A stretch of 64,000 nt of DNA, taken from the NCBI GenBank assembly GCA_035651995.1, contig DASRER010000028.1:82657-146656 (forward strand), in the 5' to 3' direction. The notes under the pieces are model-generated. The model was not told the DNA's origin. It made no database searches and saw only the letters and a program-made list of their open reading frames with translations. Origin of the DNA: Terriglobales bacterium. Lineage in GTDB: Bacteria; Acidobacteriota; Terriglobia; Terriglobales; Acidobacteriaceae. A program made the translations under genes and the position numbers. Shown here in pieces: positions 1-9,192 of this stretch (position 1 is the first letter of the stretch; the number at the start of each line of letters is the position of its first letter).

Positions 1-312
1 GAAGTCGGCCGTCCCGGCGGCTACGTGATGGACAACAACGGCTCGCTCACCGTGCTCCAGGCCCTTGCCCTCGCCGGTGGCCCCAGCCACGTCGCCAAGC
101 TGAATTCCGCCAAGCTGATTCGCAAAACCCAGCAGGGACGCCAGGAAGTTCCGCTCGAGCTGGCCAAAATCATCTCCGACAAGGCGCCCGACGTCCCGCT
201 TCAGGGCGACGACATCCTGTTCATCCCCTCCAGCGCCGCCAAGAGCGCCGCCCGCCGGAGCCTGGAATCCATCGTCTCGATAACCACCGGGCTCGCCATC
301 TACCGCCGCTAG
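1..312 (+). CDS. Polysaccharide export protein, SLBB domain, C-terminal part
   Basis: The frame is open from the first base, so the start lies outside the window and about 103 C-terminal residues are visible. They match the end of a SLBB domain as found in Wza-like polysaccharide export proteins: EVGRPGGYVM, then TVLQALALAGG, then a basic KLIRKTQQGR strand and a GDDILFIPSS strand. In the family this periplasmic domain helps form the export channel of capsule or exopolysaccharide. The last 25 residues are weakly hydrophobic with a basic end. Which polymer it handles cannot be told, because the rest of the operon is outside the window. Confidence 0.8.
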   Translation, partial: EVGRPGGYVMDNNGSLTVLQALALAGGPSHVAKLNSAKLIRKTQQGRQEVPLELAKIISDKAPDVPLQGDDILFIPSSAAKSAARRSLESIVSITTGLAIYRR

Positions 313-336
313 CGCGTTCTGTTACGCTGTACCGAC

Positions 337-2475
337 ATGCGCGCCTTCTGCTTTTTCGCCCTCATGCTCATCGCCGCCCTCGCCTTCGCCCAGGCGGGCG
401 ACAGCTCCGCCGACGCCGCCGCGCCCAAGGCTCCGCCCCGCGCCAAACCCGAGCCCGTCGAAGACGTCATCCACGGCCACCGGATCGTCGATCCCTACCG
501 CTGGATGGAAAACGCCGACAGCCCTGAGACGCAGCGCTACGTCGCCGATCAGCTGGCCTATACGCGCAGCCGGCTCGATCCGCTCCCCGGGCGCGACCGC
601 ATCCACGCGCGCCTCACCGAGCTGCTCAACATCGGCACGGTGACCGCGCCCTCCGTCGCCGGCAAGTATTTCCTTTACACGCGCCGCGACAGCGGGCAGA
701 ACCAGCCCATCCTCTACGTCCGCGAAGGCCTCGCCGGCAAAGACCGCGTGCTGGTTGACGCCAACCAGCTCGCCGCCGACGGAACCGTCGCCCTCGACTG
801 GTGGTACCCGACGCACGACGGCAAGTACGTTGCCTACGGCCTCTCCTCCTCCGGCTCGGAGATGAGCACGCTCTACGTGATGGAAATCTCGACCGGCCGC
901 AAACTCGCGGAAGCCATCGACCGCACGCGCGCCGCCAGCGTCGCCTGGCTGCCCGACAACTCCGGCTTCTACTACACGCGCTATCCCCGCGCCGGCGAAG
1001 TGCCCGCGGGCGAAGAGTTCTACCACCGCAGGGTCTTCTTCCACCAGCTCGGCTCCAGCCCTGACGGGGGCGCCGACGCGCTCGTCTTTCCTCTGAAAGA
1101 AGACGTGAAGCCCGACCAGTGGACCAGCGTCCAGGTGTCGGAGGACGGCAAGTGGCTGCTGGTGGGCCTCTCCACTGGCTGGACGAAAACGCAGCTCTTC
1201 CTGAAGGAACGCGCCTCCAGCGCGCCCTTCGTCGAGATCACCCAGGGCAAAGAATTTCTCTACACCGCCGACTTTTTCCGCGGCGAGCTCTACATCCACA
1301 GCAACGAAGACGCGCCGCGCTACCGCATCTTCAAGGTTGCGGCCGCGAACCCGGCGCGCGCCAACTGGCGTGAAATCGTTCCCCAGTCTGACGCGGTGAT
1401 CGAAACGGCCGGCATCGTCGGCGGAAAGATCTTCGCCACCGGCGAGAAGAACGCCACCTCGCTGCTGAAGGTCTACTCGCTCGACGGCAAGCTCGAAGCC
1501 GAACCGAAGCTGCCGGGCCTCGGCACCGTGCCCGCGTTCGGCGGCACTTACGACAGCAACGACGCCTTCTTCAGCTTCAACTCGTTCGTCGTGCCGCCCG
1601 CCGTCTTCCACTACGACATGCGCACGCGGCGGTCGTCGGAGTGGGCGCGCGTCGCCGCGCCGGTTGACGCTTCGCCCTACGACGTTCGCCAGGTCTGGTA
1701 CACGTCGAAAGACGGCACGCGCGTGCCCATGTTCATCGTGGCGCGCAAGGGCCTGAAGCAGGACGGCTCGAACCCCACGCTGCTCACCGGCTACGGCGGC
1801 TTCAACGTGAGCGAGCGCCCCGCGTTCAACCGCTCGCTCTACGTCTGGCTCGAGCACGGCGGCATTTATGCGCTCGCCAACCTGCGCGGCGGCTCCGAGT
1901 TCGGCGAAGACTGGCACCGCGCCGGCATGCTCGACAAGAAGCAGAACGTCTTCGACGATTTCATCGCCGCCGCCGAATACCTGATCGCCGAGAAGTACAC
2001 CTCGCGCGAGCACCTCGCCATCCAGGGCGGCTCCAACGGCGGGCTGCTCGTGGGCGCCGCGCTCACCCAGCGCCCCGATCTCTACCGCGCCGTCATCTGC
2101 CAGGTGCCGCTGCTCGATATGCTGCGCTACCAGAACTTCAAGATCGCCAAGCTCTGGGTTCCCGAATACGGCTCGGCCGAAGACGCCAGGCAGTTCGACT
2201 TCCTCTACGCCTACTCGCCGTATCACCACGTCAAGGACGGCGTGAAGTACCCGGCCGTGCTGCTCACCACCGCCGACAGCGACAGCCGCGTCGATCCCAT
2301 GCACGCCAAAAAGATGGCCGCGCGCCTGCAAGCCGCCAACGCCGGACCCAACCCGATCCTGCTGCGCATCGAGCCCAAGGCCGGACACGGCGCCGGCAAG
2401 CCCGTCACCAAGCAGATCGAGGAAGGCGCCGACATCTGGTCGTTCTTGTTCTGGCAGCTCGGCGTCAAGCCGTAG
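337..2475 (+). CDS. Prolyl oligopeptidase, family S9A, secreted
   Basis: 712 residues, the usual length for bacterial prolyl endopeptidases, which cut short peptides after proline. An N-terminal hydrophobic stretch (FFALMLIAALAFAQA, about residues 5-19) is a likely signal peptide, so it probably works in the periplasm. HRIVDPYRWME near residue 48 is the typical S9A N-terminal motif. The middle is the beta-propeller. The alpha/beta-hydrolase catalytic residues are visible: Ser566 in GGSNGG, Asp649 in DSDSRVDP and His684 in KAGHGAGK. It starts 24 bases after the preceding gene on the same strand, but no functional link to it is evident. Confidence 0.95.
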   Translation: MRAFCFFALMLIAALAFAQAGDSSADAAAPKAPPRAKPEPVEDVIHGHRIVDPYRWMENADSPETQRYVADQLAYTRSRLDPLPGRDRIHARLTELLNIGTVTAPSVAGKYFLYTRRDSGQNQPILYVREGLAGKDRVLVDANQLAADGTVALDWWYPTHDGKYVAYGLSSSGSEMSTLYVMEISTGRKLAEAIDRTRAASVAWLPDNSGFYYTRYPRAGEVPAGEEFYHRRVFFHQLGSSPDGGADALVFPLKEDVKPDQWTSVQVSEDGKWLLVGLSTGWTKTQLFLKERASSAPFVEITQGKEFLYTADFFRGELYIHSNEDAPRYRIFKVAAANPARANWREIVPQSDAVIETAGIVGGKIFATGEKNATSLLKVYSLDGKLEAEPKLPGLGTVPAFGGTYDSNDAFFSFNSFVVPPAVFHYDMRTRRSSEWARVAAPVDASPYDVRQVWYTSKDGTRVPMFIVARKGLKQDGSNPTLLTGYGGFNVSERPAFNRSLYVWLEHGGIYALANLRGGSEFGEDWHRAGMLDKKQNVFDDFIAAAEYLIAEKYTSREHLAIQGGSNGGLLVGAALTQRPDLYRAVICQVPLLDMLRYQNFKIAKLWVPEYGSAEDARQFDFLYAYSPYHHVKDGVKYPAVLLTTADSDSRVDPMHAKKMAARLQAANAGPNPILLRIEPKAGHGAGKPVTKQIEEGADIWSFLFWQLGVKP

Positions 2476-2625
2476 CGGCCTGGCGCCATTTCTGGCCGCG
2501 CCAAGGTCACCGCCGCGCTCGATTTTCGCGAACGAAAGCGTCCGTGCAGCGGCCTCCACGATCGGTACTAAGTGCCTGCTGCTGATTTCATCTGCTCACC
2601 TTGCGATAACATCGTCCTTCGCCCA

Positions 2626-4998
2626 ATGGAAGCCTCGTCCCGGCCCGCGTTGCAGCAATCCAGGTCTGCGTCGCCGATGGCGCTTTATGCCGCCGTCACC
2701 GCGCTGAGCGCTTTCCTGCTGTTCCAGGTGCAGCTCATCATCGCCAAGTGCATCCTGCCGTGGTTCGGCGGGACGGCGGGCGTGTGGACCACCAGCGTGT
2801 TCTTTTTCCAGGCGCTGCTGCTCGCCGGATACGCCTTCACCCACGCGACCGGCAAGCTCGCGCCCCGCGCGCGCTTCCGCCTTCAGGCCGCGCTGATGAT
2901 CGTGTCGCTGGCCCTGCTCGCGGTGCACGCCGTTGCCTGGCGCTCGCCCATCACGCCGGTCGCCGCGCCCGCGATCACCGGCGCCAGGCCCACGCTCGGA
3001 CTGCTGCTGCTGCTCGTCACCAGCGTCGGCCTGCCGTTCCTGCTGCTCTCCACCACGTCGCCGCTGCTGCAGGACTGGTACGCGCGCTCGCAGGGCGTCG
3101 CGCCGTATCGGCTCTACGCGCTGTCGAACCTGGGCTCGCTCGCCGGACTGCTCACCTATCCCTTCGTGGTCGAGCCCGGAACGACGCTGATCACACAGGG
3201 ATGGCTCTGGGCCATCGGCTACGCGGCGTTCGTCGGCGGCGTCATCGTCTGCGGGCTCGGCGCCAGCCGCATTGAACCAGTGCCGGCCGCTGCCGAGAGT
3301 GGACCGAAGAAGCAGCGCGCGAAAGCACCACGCGCCGCCACGACAACCTGGGGAACGCGGCCTCAGGTCATCGCCGCGTCCTGGATCCTGCTCTCCGCCG
3401 GCGGCTCCAGCCTGATGCTGGCCACCACGAACTTTCTCTCGCAGGACGTGGCCGCGGTCCCGCTGCTGTGGGTGGTGCCGCTCTCGCTCTACCTGATCTC
3501 GTTCATCGTCACGTTCAACAACGACCGCTTCTATCGCCGCGGCATCTTCCTGCCGGCGCTGGGCGTCGCGATCGCGGCCATGCTCTACGCGCTGTTCCGC
3601 AGCGGCTTCATCAAGGTGCGGATCGAAATCTGGCTCTATAACTTGCTGCTGCTCGCCGGATGCATCGTGCTGCACGGCGAACTGGCGCGGCTGAAGCCGG
3701 CGGCGGCCGGTGACGACAAGCGCCAGCTCACGCGCTTCTACGTCGCCATCGCGCTGGGCGGCGCCGTGGGCAGCACGTTCGTCGCGCTGCTGGCGCCGCA
3801 TCTTCTCCCCGACGTCTGGGAGTTCCACATCTCTGTGTTCGCCGCCGCGCTGCTGGCGGTGCTGGCGCAGCTGCGCGATCCCGATTCCTGGCTGCGCCGC
3901 GCCGAAGCGTGGAAGTCGCTGGCGGCCGTCACCCTCGCCGCGGTCCTGCCCATCGTCGCGGCGATGGAATTCCGCTCGGTGCTCTCGCAGGGCCTGCGCG
4001 CGGCCTACTGGATCGCGCTCGCGGTGTGCGCGCTTGGCGCCATCGTCTTCCGCGTGCTCGAAGATTCGGGCGGCCGGCGCCGCGTCTCGCAGGCGATTGC
4101 GGCCGGCGCCGCGATTGTGCTCGGGCTCACGCTCTACCTGCACACCACGCAAATCGAAGGACTGCCGATCGCGCGCGTGCGCAATTTTTACGGCGTGGCG
4201 CGCGTCGTCGAGCTCGATCCCAATGACCCGGTGCGCCACGCCTACGAGCTCTACCACGGACGCATCCTGCACGGCATACAGATGCGCGCGCCCGGCATGC
4301 GGCACCGCGCCACGTCGTACTACGGCAACCAGAGCGGCGCGGGCCTGGCGCTGAAGTACCAGACGCGCCGCTGGAGCACCGACCCGCAGCAGGCCACGCT
4401 GCGCGTCGGCGTGGTCGGACTCGGCGCCGGCACGCTGGCCAACTACGCCGTGCCGGGCGACTACTTCCGCATCTACGAGCTGAACCCGCAGGTCGCCGCC
4501 TTCAGCCAGGGCGCCGAGCCGTATTTCACGTCGGTGCGCGACTGCCGCGGCGCCTGCGAGATCGTGCTGGGCGACGCGCGCATCTCCATGCAGCGCGAAG
4601 CTGACTCCGGCCAGTTGCAGAAGTTCGACGTGCTGGTGCTCGACGCCTTCAGCGGCGACGCCATCCCCGTCCACCTGCTCACGCGCCAGGCCTTTGAGCT
4701 TTACTTCCGGCATCTGCGCGACGACCAGAGCCTGATCGCCATCCACGTGACCAACCGCGTGGTGAACCTGCTGCCGGTGCTCGCTCACCTGGCGCGCGTG
4801 ATGAAGCTCGAGGCGATCCAGATCAGCGCGCCCGCACGCGGCGCCTACATCCTGGAAACCAACTACGTGCTGCTCAAGCGCGCGCCGGTGGTGCTGAAAG
4901 CGCCGCCGCTCGATCCCGGCGTGAAGGTCACCGACCTCGGGCCGGAAGGGCCGCTGTGGACCGACGACTTCAGCAATATCTACTCGGTGCTGCGGTAG
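2626..4998 (+). CDS. Membrane-fused spermidine synthase-like protein
   Basis: About 790 residues. The N-terminal two thirds hold many hydrophobic segments, in two blocks split by a basic linker (GPKKQRAKAPR). The C-terminal third is a spermidine-synthase-type Rossmann methyltransferase fold: SAM-site loop GLGAG at residues 598-602, an acidic residue in IYELNPQV, and DVLVLDAFSGDAIP near 668-680. This fusion is common in Acidobacteria and Proteobacteria, but its substrate is not established, and a true polyamine synthase role is unproven. Start choice is uncertain: ATG 2626 is taken, while GTG 2572 and ATG 2677 are also in frame and none has a clear ribosome binding site. Confidence 0.8.
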   Translation: MEASSRPALQQSRSASPMALYAAVTALSAFLLFQVQLIIAKCILPWFGGTAGVWTTSVFFFQALLLAGYAFTHATGKLAPRARFRLQAALMIVSLALLAVHAVAWRSPITPVAAPAITGARPTLGLLLLLVTSVGLPFLLLSTTSPLLQDWYARSQGVAPYRLYALSNLGSLAGLLTYPFVVEPGTTLITQGWLWAIGYAAFVGGVIVCGLGASRIEPVPAAAESGPKKQRAKAPRAATTTWGTRPQVIAASWILLSAGGSSLMLATTNFLSQDVAAVPLLWVVPLSLYLISFIVTFNNDRFYRRGIFLPALGVAIAAMLYALFRSGFIKVRIEIWLYNLLLLAGCIVLHGELARLKPAAAGDDKRQLTRFYVAIALGGAVGSTFVALLAPHLLPDVWEFHISVFAAALLAVLAQLRDPDSWLRRAEAWKSLAAVTLAAVLPIVAAMEFRSVLSQGLRAAYWIALAVCALGAIVFRVLEDSGGRRRVSQAIAAGAAIVLGLTLYLHTTQIEGLPIARVRNFYGVARVVELDPNDPVRHAYELYHGRILHGIQMRAPGMRHRATSYYGNQSGAGLALKYQTRRWSTDPQQATLRVGVVGLGAGTLANYAVPGDYFRIYELNPQVAAFSQGAEPYFTSVRDCRGACEIVLGDARISMQREADSGQLQKFDVLVLDAFSGDAIPVHLLTRQAFELYFRHLRDDQSLIAIHVTNRVVNLLPVLAHLARVMKLEAIQISAPARGAYILETNYVLLKRAPVVLKAPPLDPGVKVTDLGPEGPLWTDDFSNIYSVLR

Positions 4999-5536
4999 GG
5001 CGAGTCTTCACCGCAGAGATCGCAGAGGAAACTTCCTTACCGCGGATGAACGCGGATTAGCACGGACCAAAACCCAAACCATAAAGCTTGCAGGATTTTT
5101 TCTTTCGGAGGGGCGTGGCTTCAGCCGCGCCGTTCCGGGCGCATTGAGATTGCGCTTGAGCGCCTGAGGTATTTCTTTCGCGCGGCAGGAGCGAAGACCT
5201 CAGCGGCTGAAGCCGCTCGCGTTGGCGGCTGGTACGGCACGGCGCTGGCAACCGCTCGCGTCCCGGGCTGAAGCCCGGGCCTACCAAGCCGTGCCCCTCC
5301 GAAAACAAGAAGGGCCCAGGGCTGAAGCCCATGAGAGCGCGCGACCTTTTCACCGGGCTGAAGCCCGGTGCTTCCACCGAAAAATCAAGCACCGTCGGAA
5401 GCGCCCGGACGTGACGTCCGGGCCTACGCACTCTCGGCGAGCCTCCGCGTCCTCTGCGTCCCCTGCGGGGGGAAGTCCGGCATAGGACAACGACTCTGGC
5501 CGGAGCGGCATCGCATTGACCGTCTGAGCGGGGGGA
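4999..5536. repeat. Repeat-rich intergenic region with palindromes
   Basis: No supported gene. A degenerate tract of the GGATGAACGC word family lies at 5038-5068. Several near-perfect palindromes built on GGGCTGAAGCCC follow between about 5195 and 5375, often followed by GGCCTACC or similar. A related palindrome, GGACGTGACGTCC, is at about 5405. Similar palindromes recur at 6707-6735 and 18507-18530, so this is a dispersed family. The long open frames here are repeat-driven and lack any family resemblance. Confidence 0.7.
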
Positions 5537-5542
5537 GTGTCC

Positions 5543-5785
5543 GTGGAAAGGGAGAGGCGGAGGGGCGAGAGGATTTCCCTGGCCGACAAGTACTGCAAGC
5601 TGGCCGACAAGATGCTGCATCCGCCTGAAATTCCCGTCTATGACCGGGCCAAGGCGCTGGTGCGGCAGAATCATGAGCAGCGCGAGGTGATGCGGCGTCT
5701 GCTGGCGGACCAGCGGCGGCGGCGCGAAGAGGCGCACAAGACGGCGGAGCGGGCCAGGAAGAACGGCAAGGGGAAGACGGCGTGA
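5543..5785 (+). CDS. Small basic hypothetical protein
   Basis: 80 residues, very rich in Arg, Lys and Glu, with long predicted helices (QNHEQREVMRRLLADQRRRR). I do not recognise a family. Third positions are G/C-rich like the real genes nearby. GTG 5543 is chosen because a GGGGGAG Shine-Dalgarno at 5531-5537 sits five bases upstream. GTG 5537, two codons earlier, would overlap that site. It is bounded on both sides by repeat tracts, which lowers confidence. Confidence 0.45.
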   Translation: MERERRRGERISLADKYCKLADKMLHPPEIPVYDRAKALVRQNHEQREVMRRLLADQRRRREEAHKTAERARKNGKGKTA

Positions 5786-6407
5786 ACGGCCTGAGTTTCA
5801 AGTTTCAAGTTTCGAGTTTCAAGCAAAACCCCTAAGGCGGCGAATTCCCCACCCTTCGCCAAAGGAGGGCGAAAGGGTGGGGCATCCGCGGTGTTGGTGG
5901 TGCGGGCGAAATACATCAATCCTCCACCCCAACGCGCCAAAGGAGGGCGCGTCGGGGGCCCCGGCCTGAGCCCGCAAAGAGCGCGGGCTCAGGATGACCC
6001 GATCTTTGATTGTGCGATTGAGGTCAACTGATGTGCGTTAATTGTGCAGGCACCCGGACGAGGGCGTGCCCGCTACAACATCCGTGGCCGAGAAGCTTGG
6101 TGCGGCACGAATGATAGCGGCGGTGTTGGGGTCCTTCGCTTCGCTCAGGATGACTCGGACTGATGAGTCGTGATGGCGCGAGCACGCGGACGAGGCCGCC
6201 ACGCCATCGCGCCAAAATCGGGCGCGTTGGGGGCCCCGGGGCGTCCGCGTCACGCGCGGTTCGTGGTCACCCAACGGATGGACCGTGGTGGCGCGCCGAC
6301 GGGCGAGGGCGCCCGTCGCTACATCGTGGACAGTCGGGCGGCAGAGAATCCGTGTTCATCCGCGTTCATCCGCGGTAAGGGTTCGGGTTCGCGTCCCGCA
6401 TGGCGAA
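5786..6407. repeat. Repeat-rich intergenic region upstream of hppA
   Basis: No supported gene. A TTTCAAG heptamer tract lies at 5793-5824. A long hairpin has arms CCCCACCCTTCGCC (5847-5860) and GGCGAAAGGGTGGGG (5868-5882). Two copies of an element containing GGCGCGT(C/T)GGGGGCCCCGG lie at about 5932-5966 and 6205-6243. A GGGCGAGGGCGCCCGTCGCTACA palindrome-type repeat (more than one block) is at 6292-6333, and a GGATGAACGC-family tract, inverted, is at 6353-6378. Confidence 0.65.
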
Positions 6408-6436
6408 TTGACCCTCCGGCAGCAGCATGCTATAAG
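6408..6436 (+). promoter_or_regulatory. Sigma-70-type promoter for hppA
   Basis: TTGACC at 6408-6413 and TATAAG at 6431-6436 are separated by exactly 17 bases. Transcription would start near 6443 and give an untranslated leader of about 395 bases before the hppA ATG at 6838. It is the best promoter match upstream of hppA. No experimental support is available. Confidence 0.6.
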
Positions 6437-6442
6437 ACATAG

Positions 6443-6530
6443 TTTCGTGTCGGCTGGGGTGATGAGCCTGGGCCGGCGGAACCCCGGCCTCCCGGGCCCT
6501 GTCGGAGCATCGATGGAAGACAGGTGAGAG
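6443..6530 (+). ncRNA. Candidate structured 5' leader of hppA
   Basis: Immediately after the predicted promoter, the RNA could form a stem GCCGG/CCGGC around loop CGGAACC (about 6473-6490) and a second stem CTGTC/GACAG around GGAGCATCGATGGAA (about 6500-6524). This region contains none of the tandem-word repeats that fill the rest of the intergenic DNA. I compared it from memory with fluoride, c-di-AMP, Mg2+ and c-di-GMP riboswitch signatures and found no convincing match. It may be a regulatory leader or a short separate RNA. Confidence 0.3.
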
Positions 6531-6837
6531 CGCGGCCAAATCTCAAGTCCTTTCTTTGTGGTGGAAGCGCGCTCCAAATGCACGTTTCAAGTTTCCCGTT
6601 TCACGTTTCCCGACGTCAGCCGCGCGGTCCGTGGCGCAGGCGCGTTTGAGGCAAGCGAACGCGGGATGTATTTGGGGCGCCAGACGGCACTGCGCTCGCT
6701 GGGCTCGCGTTCCGGGCTAAAGCCCGGAACTACCCAGTCGAGCCCAACAAATCGCTGAAGCCGCGTCCCTCGAAATCACAAAAGCCCGCGCCTGCACACG
6801 AATGCGGCGCGGGTGATGCACGTTCGGAGGAACCATT

Positions 6838-9099
6838 ATGTTTGCTTCGCTGGTGGCGAGCCTCGCGTACTTTCAGGGGAGCGCAACGACCGGAGAGGGC
6901 TCGAACTGGCTGTGGCTGGCGCTGGGAATCAGCGTGGCCGCGCTGCTGATGGCGTTCGTTTTCGCCCGACAGGTTTTGGCGGCCGACACGGGAACGGCCG
7001 AGATGCAGGCGATCAGCAACGCCATCAAGGAAGGCGCCGAGGCGTTCCTGCGCCGCCAGTACAAGACGATCGGCATTCTGAGCGTGGTGCTGGCGATCGT
7101 GCTTGCCGTGGGTTACTCCCTCAGCGAGCGCAACCGCGCGGTGATGTGGCCGACGGTGATCTCGTTCCTGATTGGCGCGGCGTGCTCGGGCGCGGCCGGA
7201 TTCACCGGCATGTACGTCTCCATCCGGGCAAACATCCGGACGGCGAGCGCGGCGCGCACTTCGCTGAACCGCGCGCTGCAGATCGCGCTGAGGGGCGGCG
7301 CGGTGACCGGGCTGGTGGTGGTGGCGCTCTCGCTGCTGGGCGTGGGTTTGCTGTTCTTCTTCTTCCATGGCCTGGACAACCCGCGCTCGGTGCCGTACGA
7401 GATTGTCGGGTTCGGGTTCGGCGCAAGTTTCGTGGCGCTGTTCGCGCAGCTGGGCGGCGGAATTTACACCAAGGCCGCGGACGTGGGCGCTGACCTGGTG
7501 GGCAAGGTCGAGGCGGGCATTCCGGAAGACGATCCGCGCAATCCGGCGGTGATCGCTGACCTGGTCGGCGACAACGTGGGCGACTGTGCCGGCCGCGGCG
7601 CCGACCTGTTCGAGTCCACGGCTGCGGAAAACGTGGGCGCGATGATCCTGGGCGCGGCGCTGTATCCGCACTTCGGCATCAAGGGAATTCTCTTCCCGCT
7701 GGTGGCGCGCGCGTTTGGCTTGATCGCGTCGACGTTCGGCATCCTGATCGTAAAGACGAAAGAAACCGAAGACCCGATGGCGGCCCTGAACCGCGGCTAC
7801 TACCTGACGACGGTGCTGGCCATCGCCGGCTTCGCGGTGGCGGTCTTCTACCTGCTGCAGGGCAACTGGTGGTTCCTGGGGTCGGGCGTGGTGGGGATCA
7901 TCACGTCGTTCCTGTTCGTGTGGATCACGCAGTACTACACCGAGTATCGCTACCGACCGGTGGCGGAGATTGCCAAGGCGTCGACGACGGGCCCGGCGAC
8001 GAACATCATCAGCGGACTGGCGGTTGGCCTGGAAACGCCGGCGCTGCCGGTGATCGTGATTGGCATTGCTCTGCTGCTGGCGTACTGGTTCGGGCTGAAG
8101 GGCCTGGAAGGCGTGGCCGGCATGAGCGATTACGCCAAGGGAATTTACGGCACGGCGATCGCCACCATGGGCATGCTCTCGACGGCGGCGTACATTCTGG
8201 CGATGGACACGTTCGGTCCGATCACGGACAACGCGGGCGGAATTATCGAAATGTCGCACCAGCCGGAGGAGATTCGCGTCAAGACCGACCGCCTGGACGC
8301 GGTCGGCAACACGACCAAGGCGCTGACCAAGGGATACGCGATCGGCAGCGCGGCGCTGGCGGCGTTCCTGCTGTTTTCGGCGTATCTGGATGAGATTTCC
8401 GCGATCGTGGGCAAGCGGGTGGGCGCGCCGCTGGGCGTGACCGACTTCCGCTACTCGTTCGAGAACATCAACCTGGCGAACGTGCCGGTGTTCGTGGGCG
8501 CGCTGCTGGGGGCGATGCTGGTGTTCCTGTTTTCGTCGCTGGCGATCAAGGCGGTGGGCAAGGCGGCGCAGTACGTGATCGAAGAAGTGCGCCGGCAGTT
8601 CCGCGAGAACCCGGGCATCATGCAGGGCACGTCGAAGCCGGACTACGGACGCTGCGTGGACATTGTGACCGGAGCGGCGCTCAGGCAGATGGTGCTGCCC
8701 GGAATTCTGGCCGTCGGCATGCCGATAGCCGTGGGCCTGGTGTTCCGCTACTTCACCGGCTTCCGCGTGGGCGAGATGACCGACATCGTGGTGGCGGGGG
8801 TGCGCGTGCCGGCGCAGAACCTGATTGGCGCCGAGTCGGTGGCGGCGCTGCTGATGGTGGGCACAATCTCCGGCATCCTGCTGGCCACGATGATGAACAA
8901 CGGCGGCGGCGCCTGGGACAACGCCAAGAAATTCATCGAGACCGGCCAGTACGGCGGCAAGCGCTCGGAGGCCCACAAGGCCGCGGTGGTGGGCGACACG
9001 GTGGGCGATCCGTTCAAGGACACGGCCGGGCCGTCGCTGCACGTACTGATCAAGCTGCTGAGCACGATCACGCTGGTGATGGCGCCGCTGTTTGTCTGA
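6838..9099 (+). CDS. hppA: K+-independent H+-translocating membrane pyrophosphatase
   Basis: 753 residues with about 16 membrane segments. It hydrolyses pyrophosphate and pumps protons across the cytoplasmic membrane. Substrate-binding motifs are intact: DVGADLVGKVE (215-225) and GDNVGDCAGRGADLFES (244-260), plus GDTVGDPFKDTAGPS near the C-terminus. The diagnostic site reads GNTTKALTKG (490-499): Lys494 and Thr497 mark the K+-independent class, which so far contains only proton pumps. The ATG is preceded by a GGAGGA site. The gene stands alone, with a promoter and long leader upstream and a terminator downstream. Confidence 0.97.
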   Translation: MFASLVASLAYFQGSATTGEGSNWLWLALGISVAALLMAFVFARQVLAADTGTAEMQAISNAIKEGAEAFLRRQYKTIGILSVVLAIVLAVGYSLSERNRAVMWPTVISFLIGAACSGAAGFTGMYVSIRANIRTASAARTSLNRALQIALRGGAVTGLVVVALSLLGVGLLFFFFHGLDNPRSVPYEIVGFGFGASFVALFAQLGGGIYTKAADVGADLVGKVEAGIPEDDPRNPAVIADLVGDNVGDCAGRGADLFESTAAENVGAMILGAALYPHFGIKGILFPLVARAFGLIASTFGILIVKTKETEDPMAALNRGYYLTTVLAIAGFAVAVFYLLQGNWWFLGSGVVGIITSFLFVWITQYYTEYRYRPVAEIAKASTTGPATNIISGLAVGLETPALPVIVIGIALLLAYWFGLKGLEGVAGMSDYAKGIYGTAIATMGMLSTAAYILAMDTFGPITDNAGGIIEMSHQPEEIRVKTDRLDAVGNTTKALTKGYAIGSAALAAFLLFSAYLDEISAIVGKRVGAPLGVTDFRYSFENINLANVPVFVGALLGAMLVFLFSSLAIKAVGKAAQYVIEEVRRQFRENPGIMQGTSKPDYGRCVDIVTGAALRQMVLPGILAVGMPIAVGLVFRYFTGFRVGEMTDIVVAGVRVPAQNLIGAESVAALLMVGTISGILLATMMNNGGGAWDNAKKFIETGQYGGKRSEAHKAAVVGDTVGDPFKDTAGPSLHVLIKLLSTITLVMAPLFV

Positions 9100-9132
9100 C
9101 GGCAGTGGATCGTGGCTGGCGGACAGTGAATC

Positions 9133-9170
9133 GGGCCGCGCCGCAGACGCAGCGCGGCCCGGTCTTTTTT
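9133..9170 (+). terminator. Rho-independent terminator after hppA
   Basis: Perfect 9-base arms GGGCCGCGC (9133-9141) and GCGCGGCCC (9152-9160) are followed by GG and TCTTTTTT. It lies 34 bases after the hppA stop. The minus-strand gene at 9193-9867 ends just to its right but would lack a U-run in that direction. Confidence 0.85.
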
Positions 9171-9192
9171 CCCCGAAACAATCTCTGATGAA

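Noticed and set aside
322..2559. 745-codon open frame opposite the prolyl oligopeptidase gene
   Set aside because: It mirrors a clear S9A peptidase on the other strand; long antisense frames are expected in DNA with G/C-rich third positions. Its Ala/Gly/Val/Arg-heavy translation has no family signature.
2626..4998. True spermidine synthase (speE)
   Set aside because: The fusion to a large multi-span membrane domain and lack of polyamine genes nearby make a standard polyamine role unsafe to assign.
5057..5737. 226-codon minus-strand open frame
   Set aside because: It runs through a palindrome-rich region and over the small gene at 5543; the translation is built of repeated words.
6440..6530. 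Known riboswitch class upstream of hppA
   Set aside because: Fluoride, c-di-AMP (ydaO), M-box and c-di-GMP conserved cores do not line up with this sequence when compared from memory; only a generic structured leader is claimed.
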